A stretch of DNA of 36,714 nt from Gemmatimonadota bacterium (GCA_025360995.1 JANYBD010000018.1:1-36714), one strand, 5' to 3'; counted from the first letter of the stretch, positions 15,389 through 24,286 are shown. Numbers and translations: made by a program. Notes: generated from the letters alone by a model not told the origin.

Positions 15389-15398
15389 CGAAAGGACC

Positions 15399-16271
15399 AT
15401 GGCGGCATTGGCAAAAGGCACGCTCCCCGAACGGATCGAGGGCGCGGAGCATGCGCATCGGGTCGAAACGGTCGACGCTGCCGTCTCGTCGATTCGTGCG
15501 CGCACGAGTTTCGTACCGAGCGTTGCGATCATCCTCGGCACGGGGCTTGGCGCACTCGGCGCGGCGATCACGGTGGAGACTGTTGTGGAATACGCGGATA
15601 TTCCCGGCTTCCCGCTGTCGACTGTGGAATCGCACAGTGGAAAGTTGATATTCGGCACACTGGGTGGAAAGCGCGTGGTGGCGATGCAGGGGCGCTTTCA
15701 TCGCTACGAGGGTTACTCGCTGCAGCAGGTCACTTTTCCGGTGCGGGTACTGCGCGCGCTCGGTGCAGACACATTGATTGTCAGCAATGCGTGTGGGGGT
15801 ATGCGCGCGGACTGGGAAGCCGGCGACGTAATGCTGATCGTGGATCATATCAATTTATTGGGTGACAATCCCCTGATTGGCGCGAACGATTCCCGACTTG
15901 GTGACCGCTTTCCGGATATGAGCGCGCCGTACGATGCAACCTTGTGTGGGCTCGCGCGGGCGGTGGCGCGTGACGCAAAGATCACGCTGCGTGAGGGTGT
16001 GTACGTCGCAGTCGCCGGACCGAATCTGGAAACGCGGGCGGAGTATCGTATGCTACAAGCGCTCGGCGCCGACGCGGTTGGGATGAGCACCGTGCCCGAA
16101 GTGATCGTCGCGTTGCACGGCGGTTTAAGCGTGCTCGGGATTTCGATTATCACCGACATGTGCATTCCGGATGCGCTCGAGGCCGCGAGTTTGGAAAAGA
16201 TTCTTGCCGTCGCGAAACGCGCCGAGCCGGCGCTCACGACGCTTGTGCGCGGCGTGTTGGAGCGCATGTGA
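15399..16271 (+). CDS. Purine nucleoside phosphorylase (trimeric, NP-I family)
   Basis: A 290-residue family I nucleoside phosphorylase that splits purine nucleosides with phosphate into base and ribose-1-phosphate. The phosphate-binding Gly-Thr-Gly-Leu-Gly motif is near 47-51, and Arg-Phe-His-Arg-Tyr-Glu-Gly-Tyr follows near 97-104. The Gly-Pro-Asn-Leu-Glu-Thr-Arg-Ala-Glu-Tyr motif is near 207-216, followed by Gly-Met-Ser-Thr-Val-Pro-Glu. The base-specificity position, Asn in mammalian-type enzymes, is Asp253 here (Ile-Ile-Thr-Asp-Met), as in MTA phosphorylases. The substrate may therefore include 6-aminopurine nucleosides, and I give no gene symbol. The stop overlaps the ileS GTG start by four bases. 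Confidence 0.9.
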   Translation: MAALAKGTLPERIEGAEHAHRVETVDAAVSSIRARTSFVPSVAIILGTGLGALGAAITVETVVEYADIPGFPLSTVESHSGKLIFGTLGGKRVVAMQGRFHRYEGYSLQQVTFPVRVLRALGADTLIVSNACGGMRADWEAGDVMLIVDHINLLGDNPLIGANDSRLGDRFPDMSAPYDATLCGLARAVARDAKITLREGVYVAVAGPNLETRAEYRMLQALGADAVGMSTVPEVIVALHGGLSVLGISIITDMCIPDALEAASLEKILAVAKRAEPALTTLVRGVLERM

Positions 16272-19200
16272 CGACCATCAACACCCCGAAGACATACGGT
16301 GAACTTTTACCGGAACGCGCGGCGCGCGATCTGGAAGAAGAGCTGTTGAAGCGCTGGGCGGCCGAGGAGCTGTTCGCGGTCACGCAGGCGGCGCACGCGA
16401 ACGATCCGGAATTCGTGTTCTTTGAAGGCCCGCCAACGGCGAACGGCCGACCGGGGATTCATCATCTCTTTGCGCGGACCGTGAAGGATCTATTCTGCCG
16501 CTATCGGGCGATGAGCGGGCGGCACGTGAATCGCAAAGCCGGCTGGGACACACACGGGTTGCCGGTCGAGATTGAGATAGAGAAAGCGCTCGGCATCAGC
16601 GGCAAGCAGGATATCGAGAAGTTTGGCATCGAGAAGTTCAACCAACTCTGCCGCGAGAGTGTGTGGAAGTATCGCGAGGAGTGGGAGACGCTAAGCGCGC
16701 GTATGGGTTATTGGCTGGACTATCAACACCCATATGTGACGTACAGCAATGAGTATGTGGAAAGTGTGTGGTGGGCGTTGAAAGCGCTGCACAACAAGCA
16801 ACTGTTGTATCAGGGTCACAAGATTTTGCCGTATTGTCCGCGATGTGAGACCACGTTGAGTTCACACGAACTCGCCTTGGGCTATCAGGACGTCGAAGAT
16901 CCGTCGGTGTATTTGGCCTTGGATCTGGAGCCGACCGTTTCGGACACCGGCGTAGTGAAGCGGCGCCGTATTGTGGTATGGACGACAACGCCGTGGACAC
17001 TCGTGTCCAACGCAGCGCTCGCCGTCAATCCTGAGCTCACCTATGTCGAGGTGCGCAAAAATGGACGTGACGACTGGTCGCTCGTGCTCGCGGAGTCGCG
17101 CGCCGCCGTGGTATTGGGCGCCGAGTGGGAATCGAAATGGGAAGTCCTTGCCCGATTCCCGGGTCGCACGCTTGCGGGGCAGCGCTATCGCCGGCCACTG
17201 GACTGGGCGGAATACGCGGAAGGCATCCACGAGGTGATTGTTGCCGAGGAGTTCGTATCGGCAGACGATGGCTCGGGCGTGGTGCATATGTCTCCCGCTT
17301 TTGGCGCGGATGATTATGAGGCGGGTCGCCGTCACGGGTTGGCGTTTTTGCTTCCAGTGAATTCGCGCGGCCAGTTTCCGGATGAGATGCCGGTCGTGGG
17401 CGGAATGTTTGTGAAGAAAGCGGATCCCCTGATCATCGAAGAGCTGAAGAAGCGCGATGTCATCTGGAAGGCGACAACGCTGACACATTCGTATCCGCAT
17501 TGCTGGCGCTGCCGCACGCCGCTGTTGTATTACGCGCGCACATCGTGGTTCGTGCGCACGACGGCATTCAAAGACGACATGATTGCGCGCAACGCTCAGG
17601 TGAGTTGGAACCCACCGGAGACTGGCACGGGCCGGTTTGGTAAGTGGCTCGAGAATAACATTGACTGGGCGATTTCACGCGACCGTTTTTGGGGCACGCC
17701 GTTGCCAGTGTGGATGAACGATGCCGATCCGACGGAAATTGAAGTGCTGGGGAGTTACGCCGAGCTGGCGGAACGCTCGGGCCGTGCGTTGCCGCCGCAA
17801 TTCGATCCGCACAAGCCGTACATCGACGCCTACTCGTGGCCAGCGAAATCCGGGACCGGGACCATGCGCCGCGTCCCTGAAGTGATTGATGCGTGGTTCG
17901 ATTCTGGTTCGATGCCGTTTGCGCAATGGCACTATCCGTTTGAGAATGCCGATAAATTCGCCAAGTTCTATCCGGCCGATTTTATTGCTGAAGGTGTGGA
18001 TCAGACCCGCGGATGGTTTTATTCGCTGCTGGCGATCGCCACGGGGCTGTCAGACGAGTTGCAGGGAAATGGACAGCCTGCCGTGGTGCAGCCGCCGTAT
18101 CGCAATGTCGTCGTGAACGACATGGTGCTCGACGCGAAAGGGCAGAAGATGAGCAAGAGTCGCGGCAACACTGTCGACCCATTCGCGGTGATGACGCAAC
18201 ACGGTGCCGATGCGGCGCGGCTCTTTTTTATCAGCGCCAGTCAGGTGTGGAAGCCGCGCAGTTTTGACGAAGCCGCTGTGCGCGAGACGGCTGGGCGATT
18301 TCTGGTGACGCTCAAAAATCTGTATAACGGAGTTTTTGCCCAGTACGCGAATTTTGGATGGGCGCCATCCGCCGCCGATCCGGCTCCTGAGCAGCGGCCA
18401 CTGCTCGATCAGTGGGTTCTGTCACGGCTGGCGGCAGTCGAGGGGGAGGCGAATCGGGCGCTAGATGCCTATGACGCCACCGGGGCCGCGCGCGCGATAA
18501 TGGAGTTCGTGGACGAAGACGTCTCGAAATGGTATACCCGGCGCTCGCGCGACCGTTTTTACGAGGTCGAGGGCGCAGAGAACCGAAGCGCCTTTGCCAC
18601 GATGCATGAAGTGCTCGCGGTGAGCTGTCGTTTACTCGCTCCGCTGGCTCCATTTGTCACGGATTGGATTCATCGTGAACTCACAGGGCAATCGGTGCAT
18701 TTGGCGTCATATGTGCGCCCGGCACCATTCGCGAACCAGCCCGCACTCGACCTCGCGATGTCGGAGATTCGCGCTCTCGCTACGCTTGGCCGGGCGGCGC
18801 GTGACGATGCCTCCGTGAAGGTGCGGCAACCGTTGTCGCGAATGGTGTGTGTGACACCGCACCATGGCGACACCGTCTCGGCGTTCATTCAGGCGCTGGC
18901 GCCGTTGCTCGAAGCCGAGTTGAACATCAAGAAAATCGAGTTCGCCACCAGTGCCGATACCTTGGTAACGTTGGAGGCGAAGCCGAACTTCCGGGCGTTG
19001 GGAAAGCAGTGGGGCAAGGACACGCCGCTGGCCGCCGCGGCCGTTGCCGCGCTTCCCGTTGACACCCTGCGTAGCTTTGAACGCGGCGAAGTGGTCCGGA
19101 TCAGTGTAAACGGTACGGAGCATGCTTTGTCGGCGGATGATCTTACATTAGTTCGTCGGGCGAGCGGTGATCTTACCGTACAGGAGGATGGGTCGCGGTT

Positions 19201-19501
19201 CGCAGCGGTAGATCCGACCGTGACAGCTGCGTTGCGCTCGGAGGGTATAGCACGTGAGCTGGTAAGCCGTATTCAGCGGTTGAGAAAGGAAACCGGGCTT
19301 GCGGTCAGCGACCGGATCCGTCTGGAAATTGCCGGTGACGAATTCACCTGCGCTGCGGCGGAGGAATACCGGCAATGGATCGCCGGAGAAGTACTGGCGC
19401 GCCAGGTCGTGATTGCGGCGACACTCGCGCACGGAAGCAAAGCCACCGCCGTCGATCTCGACGGAATGATGGCGCACATTGCTCTCACCAAGGACGTCTG
19501 A
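16268..19501 (+). CDS. ileS: Isoleucyl-tRNA synthetase, type 2
   Basis: A 1077-residue class I aminoacyl-tRNA synthetase that charges tRNA-Ile. The first signature motif is Gly63-Ile-His-His66 instead of HIGH. It sits in Pro-Pro-Thr-Ala-Asn-Gly-Arg-Pro, as in Thermus-like type 2 enzymes. Next come Ala-Gly-Trp-Asp-Thr-His-Gly, the large CP1 editing insertion, and Lys-Met-Ser-Lys-Ser at 627-631. The C-terminal tRNA-binding region is of the longer type 2 kind; I see no C-terminal zinc-finger cysteine set. Type 2 enzymes generally resist mupirocin. The start is a GTG overlapping the phosphorylase stop (GTGA); the longer frame from 16160 lies in the upstream gene and is rejected. Confidence 0.96.
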   Translation: MTTINTPKTYGELLPERAARDLEEELLKRWAAEELFAVTQAAHANDPEFVFFEGPPTANGRPGIHHLFARTVKDLFCRYRAMSGRHVNRKAGWDTHGLPVEIEIEKALGISGKQDIEKFGIEKFNQLCRESVWKYREEWETLSARMGYWLDYQHPYVTYSNEYVESVWWALKALHNKQLLYQGHKILPYCPRCETTLSSHELALGYQDVEDPSVYLALDLEPTVSDTGVVKRRRIVVWTTTPWTLVSNAALAVNPELTYVEVRKNGRDDWSLVLAESRAAVVLGAEWESKWEVLARFPGRTLAGQRYRRPLDWAEYAEGIHEVIVAEEFVSADDGSGVVHMSPAFGADDYEAGRRHGLAFLLPVNSRGQFPDEMPVVGGMFVKKADPLIIEELKKRDVIWKATTLTHSYPHCWRCRTPLLYYARTSWFVRTTAFKDDMIARNAQVSWNPPETGTGRFGKWLENNIDWAISRDRFWGTPLPVWMNDADPTEIEVLGSYAELAERSGRALPPQFDPHKPYIDAYSWPAKSGTGTMRRVPEVIDAWFDSGSMPFAQWHYPFENADKFAKFYPADFIAEGVDQTRGWFYSLLAIATGLSDELQGNGQPAVVQPPYRNVVVNDMVLDAKGQKMSKSRGNTVDPFAVMTQHGADAARLFFISASQVWKPRSFDEAAVRETAGRFLVTLKNLYNGVFAQYANFGWAPSAADPAPEQRPLLDQWVLSRLAAVEGEANRALDAYDATGAARAIMEFVDEDVSKWYTRRSRDRFYEVEGAENRSAFATMHEVLAVSCRLLAPLAPFVTDWIHRELTGQSVHLASYVRPAPFANQPALDLAMSEIRALATLGRAARDDASVKVRQPLSRMVCVTPHHGDTVSAFIQALAPLLEAELNIKKIEFATSADTLVTLEAKPNFRALGKQWGKDTPLAAAAVAALPVDTLRSFERGEVVRISVNGTEHALSADDLTLVRRASGDLTVQEDGSRFAAVDPTVTAALRSEGIARELVSRIQRLRKETGLAVSDRIRLEIAGDEFTCAAAEEYRQWIAGEVLARQVVIAATLAHGSKATAVDLDGMMAHIALTKDV

Positions 19502-19503
19502 CG

Positions 19504-19923
19504 ATGCCCGTTACCTCTACGGACGACAAGAAGTTCAAGCCGATGCAAAAAAAGCAAATCGCGTATTTTGAAAAGCGGCTGCTCGAGGAGCGCCGGCGCG
19601 TGCTCAAGGAACTCGGACATTACGACGAAACGTTTGGCTCCACGCCGCAAGGCGCGGAAGGCGATCTGTCGTCGTACTCCTTCCATATGGCGGACCAGGG
19701 CACCGATGCCATGGAACGCGAGAAGGCCTTCTTGTTCGCCAGTCAAGAGGGACGGTTCCTTTGGCACATCGACGAAGCATTGCGGCGGTTGTATCGCACG
19801 CCGGAACGGTTCGGGCGCTGTCACCAGTGCGGCGGCGAAATCGCGTTTGAGCGTCTGGATGCACTCCCGCACGCGCGATTCTGCATTCAGTGCAAGCAAC
19901 GTGAGGAAGATGGCAAGAAGTAA
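19504..19923 (+). CDS. DksA/TraR-family C4 zinc-finger protein
   Basis: A 139-residue protein of the DksA/TraR family. Members bind the RNA polymerase secondary channel and adjust transcription, sometimes with ppGpp. A charged helical N-terminal half (about 12-45) is followed by acidic residues in Ala-Asp-Gln-Gly-Thr-Asp-Ala near 62-68. The zinc finger follows at about 105-130: Cys-His-Gln-Cys, 17 residues, then Cys-Ile-Gln-Cys. The start is ATG two bases after the ileS stop, with AAGGA upstream. The 3' end overlaps lspA by 14 bases. An ileS, dksA/traR, lspA order is common in several phyla. Whether it acts as a true DksA cannot be told from sequence. Confidence 0.9.
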   Translation: MPVTSTDDKKFKPMQKKQIAYFEKRLLEERRRVLKELGHYDETFGSTPQGAEGDLSSYSFHMADQGTDAMEREKAFLFASQEGRFLWHIDEALRRLYRTPERFGRCHQCGGEIAFERLDALPHARFCIQCKQREEDGKK

Positions 19924-20503
19924 TCCGATTTCGAGAAAGCGAACGCTGTTTTGGGGTGTGATCGTGTCGGTGGTCCTCGCAGACGCGTTCACGAAAGTGT
20001 TGGCTGTCGATGGGCTCGTCCTGAGAGTGCCGCATGCCGTGCTGGGCAACGTTTTGCGGCTCACGCTGGTGTACAATCCAGGTGCGGCGTTCGGTTTGCA
20101 CGTGGGGACATATTCCCGGGAGATTTTTTCGGCGCTGAGTGTTGCCGCGCTCGTCCTGCTCTGGCAGATGTACCGGAGCACCCGAGCCGGTGACCGCGTG
20201 CGGACGCTGGCGCTAGCCTTGGTCTGCAGCGGCGCGGTGGGCAACCTCATCGACCGGGTGAAGTCGGCGCGGGGCGTGGTGGATTTTCTCGATGTGGGCA
20301 TCGGCATACACCGCTGGCCGACGTTCAATGTCGCCGACATGGCAGTGAGCTGTGGCGCCGTGGTCTTGGCGATCGTGTTGTGGCGCGAAGACGCCCAGGC
20401 CACCGCCATCGCGCGTGAAGCAGCAGTGAAGGAACCGGAGGCCATGCAGGACGAACTGCTGCTCGTGCCGACCCGTGAACCAGACGCGCCGCTTCGCGGT
20501 TGA
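19910..20503 (+). CDS. lspA: Lipoprotein signal peptidase (signal peptidase II)
   Basis: A 197-residue integral membrane aspartyl peptidase that removes signal peptides from diacylglyceryl-modified prolipoproteins. Four hydrophobic segments are visible. The conserved motifs are Asn-Pro-Gly-Ala-Ala-Phe-Gly (about 56-62), Gly-Asn-Leu-Ile-Asp115-Arg, and Phe-Asn-Val-Ala-Asp143; the two Asp residues form the catalytic pair. A hydrophilic C-terminal tail of about 35 residues is longer than usual. The ATG start lies within the end of the zinc-finger gene with GAGG just upstream. The 3' end overlaps the pseudouridine synthase start by 29 bases, so translation is probably coupled. Confidence 0.94.
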   Translation: MARSNPISRKRTLFWGVIVSVVLADAFTKVLAVDGLVLRVPHAVLGNVLRLTLVYNPGAAFGLHVGTYSREIFSALSVAALVLLWQMYRSTRAGDRVRTLALALVCSGAVGNLIDRVKSARGVVDFLDVGIGIHRWPTFNVADMAVSCGAVVLAIVLWREDAQATAIAREAAVKEPEAMQDELLLVPTREPDAPLRG

Positions 20504-21464
20504 CGCCGCCGACGGGGGGCGTTTGGATTCCCTCGTCGCGCGCCGTCTTGACCTTTCGCGCACACAAGCCGCAACGCTGATCGCCACCGGTCAGGTGCTC
20601 GTTGATGGCAAGGCAGAGCGTGCCAGCTTTTTACCGCTCCCCGGCAGTGAAATCACTGTTGAAGTGCCACCAACCAAAGATCGGCCGGTCCTCGCCGAGG
20701 ACATCGCGATTAATGTGGTGTTTGAGGACGACGAAGTACTTGTGGTCGACAAGGCGGCCGGCATGGTGGTGCACCCGGCACCAGGGCACTGGTCGGGCAC
20801 GTTGGTCAACGCCTTAAAGGGGCGCTTTTCGGCAAATCAGTCGCTCGACGAAGTGGGTGGCGAAGATCGAGCTGGCCTGGTGCACCGGCTCGACAAAGAC
20901 ACGTCGGGGTTACTCGTCGTCGCGAAAACAGAGCGCGCGCACCGCCTACTGTCAAAAGCGATGGCCGAACGTCGCGTGTCGCGGCGCTATGCGGCGATGA
21001 CGTGGGGCCATATTGACGGCGATAAAATCACCGTCGACAAAGCGATTGCACGCGATCCGAACGATCGCAAGAAAATGGCGATTTCCGCGAGTGGACGGGC
21101 GGCGCGCACGGACTTCGTACGGATCGCGCGATTTCAGTCATGCGATTTTTTCCGGGCGCATTTGCACTCGGGGCGCACGCACCAGATTCGCGTGCATCTG
21201 ATGTCCATTGGCCATCCGGTGGTCGGCGACGACACCTATGGCGGGGGCGGGGCTCGACGGCTCGTAGGCCTCCCGCCGCAGCGCCACTTTCTGCACGCGG
21301 CGTGGCTCGTTTTCAAGCACCCTGGGACCGGGGACCTGATGGACTTCCGATCGCCACTGCCAGAAGATCTTCGGGTTTCGCTCGGGGCGATCGCCGAAGA
21401 CCCCGATTTGATTGCTCACCCCGATCCGCTGGAGTACTTTGGCTTCTATAGAGTCGACGGCTGA
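20475..21464 (+). CDS. rluD: RluA/RluD-family 23S rRNA pseudouridine synthase
   Basis: A 329-residue RNA-uridine isomerase. It has an N-terminal S4 RNA-binding domain (about 15-65, including Leu-Ser-Arg-Thr-Gln). A RluA catalytic domain follows (about 80-310), with the nucleophilic Asp140 in His-Arg-Leu-Asp-Lys-Asp-Thr-Ser-Gly. The Ser-Gly-Arg-Thr-His-Gln-Ile-Arg-Val-His segment near 235-244 is the second signature. RluD modifies helix 69 of 23S rRNA; the exact target here is inferred from the S4-plus-RluA architecture and the common lspA-rluD order. The start is GTG inside lspA. The 3' end lies only 16 bases before the cheW ATG, so the housekeeping run may read through into the chemosensory operon. 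Confidence 0.88.
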   Translation: MNQTRRFAVDAADGGRLDSLVARRLDLSRTQAATLIATGQVLVDGKAERASFLPLPGSEITVEVPPTKDRPVLAEDIAINVVFEDDEVLVVDKAAGMVVHPAPGHWSGTLVNALKGRFSANQSLDEVGGEDRAGLVHRLDKDTSGLLVVAKTERAHRLLSKAMAERRVSRRYAAMTWGHIDGDKITVDKAIARDPNDRKKMAISASGRAARTDFVRIARFQSCDFFRAHLHSGRTHQIRVHLMSIGHPVVGDDTYGGGGARRLVGLPPQRHFLHAAWLVFKHPGTGDLMDFRSPLPEDLRVSLGAIAEDPDLIAHPDPLEYFGFYRVDG

Positions 21465-21480
21465 AATTCTGGGTCGGCGC

Positions 21481-21921
21481 ATGCTGTTGTTCGGGGTCGG
21501 GGCACGCCTGTGTGCCTGCGATCTCGCGGTCGTACGCGAGATCGTACCATCACGGCCGGCCACGCGGTTGCCCGGGGCTCCGGAGTGGGTCCGCGGCCTG
21601 ATCAACCTGCGCGGGACGCTGGTAACGGTAATTGATTTGCGCGTGCGTTTCGGTACGGACCGACGCACCGACGGGGAGGAGCAGGGCGCGATGCCGTCGG
21701 GAGTTATTGTCGTCGTCAATGCGGGCGGTAAATCGTTTGGAATCGGGGTGAGTGAGGTGAAGGAAGTTCTTACGGTGGCCGAAGACGCGGTGGAATCGAT
21801 TGACCCGGAGCGGGCGGCCGGCGGTGCGGTCTGCGGGTTGGTGTATTTCGGAGCAACGCGGGAGTCCACAGCGCTGCTCTGCGATGTCGAAGAAATTGCG
21901 AAGCAAGCATTCGTGGTATAG
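21481..21921 (+). CDS. cheW: CheW-like coupling protein
   Basis: A 146-residue CheW-domain protein that would link receptors to CheA. The fold signatures are the N-terminal Leu-Leu-Phe-Gly-Val-Gly strand, Val-Val-Arg-Glu-Ile, Trp-Val-Arg-Gly-Leu-Ile-Asn-Leu-Arg-Gly near 38-47, and Val-Ile-Asp-Leu-Arg. The ATG at 21481 gives a standard domain but has no ribosome site. A TTG at 21439 has GGAG four bases upstream and would add 14 residues while overlapping rluD. I cannot decide between them. It is the first gene of the chemosensory run and precedes cheY by 44 bases. Confidence 0.87.
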   Translation: MLLFGVGARLCACDLAVVREIVPSRPATRLPGAPEWVRGLINLRGTLVTVIDLRVRFGTDRRTDGEEQGAMPSGVIVVVNAGGKSFGIGVSEVKEVLTVAEDAVESIDPERAAGGAVCGLVYFGATRESTALLCDVEEIAKQAFVV

Positions 21922-21965
21922 GCGATGCACAGTCTTATTTCCTTTTTCGTTTGACCGGGGGAACG

Positions 21966-22328
21966 GTGGCACAGACGGTACTCATTTGTGATGACGCGAT
22001 TTTCATGCGCACGATGGTGGGTGACATCTTGCAGCAAGCGGGATTCGAAGTCGTCGGCGAGGCCGAGACCGGGGCGCAAGCAGTCGAGAAATACAAACTG
22101 CTGCGCCCGGATCTTGTGACGATGGATATCGTGATGCCGGACATGGGCGGTATTGATGCGGTCCGCGAAATCACGAAGTTCGACCCGAATGCGAAAGTGC
22201 TGATGTGCAGCGCGATGGGGCAGCAGGCGCTAGTGGTCGAAGCGATCCAGGCAGGCGCGAAGGATTTTGTCGTCAAGCCCTTTCAGCCGAGCCGTGTGCT
22301 GGAGGCGGTGCAGCGGGTGCTTGGTTGA
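21966..22328 (+). CDS. cheY: CheY-type single-domain response regulator
   Basis: A stand-alone receiver domain of 120 residues. It has the acidic pair Asp9-Asp10, the phospho-acceptor Asp54 in Thr-Met-Asp-Ile-Val-Met-Pro, the switch residue Ser82, and Lys104 in Val-Val-Lys-Pro-Phe. It would be phosphorylated by the CheA encoded next and dephosphorylated by the CheC encoded after that. The GTG start follows a purine-rich GGGGGAA. The stop overlaps the cheA TTG start (TTGA). The output target is unknown: no flagellar switch gene is in view, and a pilus or polarity target is possible. Confidence 0.93.
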   Translation: MAQTVLICDDAIFMRTMVGDILQQAGFEVVGEAETGAQAVEKYKLLRPDLVTMDIVMPDMGGIDAVREITKFDPNAKVLMCSAMGQQALVVEAIQAGAKDFVVKPFQPSRVLEAVQRVLG

Positions 22329-24286
22329 GCCTCGACCTGCAACGCTACGCCGAGTTATTCCGCACCGAGAGCCGCGAACAGCTCTCGGCGATCAATCGCG
22401 CGCTGCTGCAACTCGAAGAAGGCGTCGAAACTGTCGAGCCGGTGGACGCAGTCTTCCGGGCGGTACACACCATGAAGGGGATGAGTGCGGCGATGGGGTA
22501 TCACGCCGTTGCCGAGTTTGCGCATGAGGTGGAGTCGCTGCTCGACCGGTTGCGGCGCGGCGAGCAGATGCTGTCGCCGGAGCTCATTGACGCACTTTTC
22601 GCGGCGGCGGATGCCTTAGAAGCCGGCGTCGATTCGGCAAATGAAGACGCGGTACAATCGCCGGGAATGGTCGATGCGCTCCAGCGATTGCACGATGTCG
22701 CCGGCGGAAGCGCGACGAGCGAATTCCGGGCGGTGCAGGTGACGGCGACGGGTGCGCTGGTGGATTTCAGCGTGTTGACCGTTGCCGATGCGCCCGGCGT
22801 ACTAATACGTGTACAACAGACGGCGAATGCGATGCTCCCGGGCGTTCGGGCGTTCATGGCCATCACCAAGTTGCGGGAGCTCGGCGACGTCACGGCGATT
22901 GAGCCCGCCATTGAAGTGATCCAATCTGCGGATCAGCCTCAGACGTTCACGTTGCGGCTCGTGACGACGGCCGGTGCGGCCGAGATTGAATCGGCCGTGC
23001 GTGCGGCTGGCGATGTCGAGGAGGTGGAAATCCGGATGGGCGATTCGGCTGTGGATTCCGGAGTGACGGCAGTGCCGGCGCGCCGATCGACCGACGTCGC
23101 CGGTCTCTTGGACGAAGGGGCATCGCAGCCGTTCACGCGGACGACCCGCCACGTGCGCATTGATCTGACGCGCCTCGACGCCCTGATGAACCTGATCGGC
23201 GAACTAGTCATCACTCGCGGCCGACTGTTACAGCTGACGGCGTCGATTGACGATGCGGCGCTCGAGGAGTCGATGCAGCAAGCGGCGCGACTCATTGGCG
23301 ACCTGCAAGCGGAAATTATGACGAGCCGCATGGTGCCAGTGGGCCAAGTATTCGACCGGTTCCCCCGCTTGGTGCGCGATGCGGCCCGACAAGTCGGGAA
23401 AGAAGTGCAGTTTGTCGTTGAAGGAAAAGAGATTGAGCTCGACCGCTCGTTGCTCGATGAAATTGGTGAGCCGCTCGTGCACTTGTTGCGGAACGCCATT
23501 GATCACGGCATCGAAACACCACAAGCGCGAGTGGCAGCAGGGAAGCCGCGCGTCGGGCGCCTGTTGCTCAGTGCCGCACGGGACCGCGCGGCGGTGCTCT
23601 TGCGGGTGACAGACGACGGACGGGGCATTGATCGAAGCGGCGTACTTACACGCGCCTTGACGCAAGGAATGGTCGACCCGGGCACCATGCAGCTCACTGA
23701 CGAGATGCTATTCCGGTGTATTTCGCAGCCCGGCTTTTCGATGGCGGATCGCGTGTCAGAATTATCGGGACGCGGTGTTGGTGTGGATGTCGTCGCGACC
23801 AAAGTGCGCGCACTCGGCGGTACGGTCGAATTGAAGACCGGGCAAGGCGAAGGCACCGCTATCACGATCCGACTTCCTGTGACGCTGGCGATTGTCCGCG
23901 CATTGCTGGCCCGTTCCGGTAGCGAGCGGTACGCGTTGCCGCTGACCCATGTGCGGGAAACACTCGAGTACGGTCCAGACGCGGTTCAGCGCATTAAAGG
24001 ACGCGACGTGTTGGTGCTACGCGACGAAGTCCTCCCGTTGCTGGATTTGCGCGATGTGGTGCGACAGTCGCCTGGAATGGAGCCGCACCGCGAGATCATC
24101 GTAATTGAACGCGGCGATCAGCGATCCGGCCTAGTGGTAGACGAACTGATTGGACAGCAGGATATCGTCGTGAAACAGTTCGACGCGCCGCGCGATGGAC
24201 TCGCATTGTTCAGTGGCGCGACCATTCTCGCTGATGGTGCGCCGGCGTTGATCGTGGACGTTGGCAGTCTTTTCCCGGGAGCTTGA
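22325..24286 (+). CDS. cheA: Chemotaxis histidine kinase CheA
   Basis: A 653-residue hybrid-free CheA with all five domains. P1 carries the phosphorylated His48 in Ala-Val-His-Thr-Met-Lys-Gly. A P2-type response-regulator docking domain lies at about 135-240. P3 dimerisation helices are near 275-340 (Leu-Asp-Ala-Leu-Met-Asn-Leu-Ile-Gly-Glu-Leu). The P4 ATPase domain has the N box Leu-Leu-Arg-Asn-Ala-Ile-Asp-His-Gly near 388-396, Asp-Asp-Gly-Arg-Gly-Ile near 430, and Gly-Arg-Gly-Val-Gly near 482. The P5 CheW-like domain runs from about 516 to the end. The start is TTG, overlapping the cheY stop by four bases; an ATG 120 bases upstream of it lies inside cheY and is rejected. Confidence 0.95.
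   Translation: MSLDLQRYAELFRTESREQLSAINRALLQLEEGVETVEPVDAVFRAVHTMKGMSAAMGYHAVAEFAHEVESLLDRLRRGEQMLSPELIDALFAAADALEAGVDSANEDAVQSPGMVDALQRLHDVAGGSATSEFRAVQVTATGALVDFSVLTVADAPGVLIRVQQTANAMLPGVRAFMAITKLRELGDVTAIEPAIEVIQSADQPQTFTLRLVTTAGAAEIESAVRAAGDVEEVEIRMGDSAVDSGVTAVPARRSTDVAGLLDEGASQPFTRTTRHVRIDLTRLDALMNLIGELVITRGRLLQLTASIDDAALEESMQQAARLIGDLQAEIMTSRMVPVGQVFDRFPRLVRDAARQVGKEVQFVVEGKEIELDRSLLDEIGEPLVHLLRNAIDHGIETPQARVAAGKPRVGRLLLSAARDRAAVLLRVTDDGRGIDRSGVLTRALTQGMVDPGTMQLTDEMLFRCISQPGFSMADRVSELSGRGVGVDVVATKVRALGGTVELKTGQGEGTAITIRLPVTLAIVRALLARSGSERYALPLTHVRETLEYGPDAVQRIKGRDVLVLRDEVLPLLDLRDVVRQSPGMEPHREIIVIERGDQRSGLVVDELIGQQDIVVKQFDAPRDGLALFSGATILADGAPALIVDVGSLFPGA

Noticed and set aside
16160-16267. 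N-terminal extension of ileS into the phosphorylase gene
   Set aside because: The extra residues have no synthetase homology; the GTG at 16268 overlapping the upstream stop fits the local pattern.
19273-20574. 433-residue antisense open frame over ileS end, zinc-finger gene and lspA
   Set aside because: It spans three well-supported genes on the other strand and has low-complexity Arg/Ser/Thr-rich sequence without a recognisable domain.
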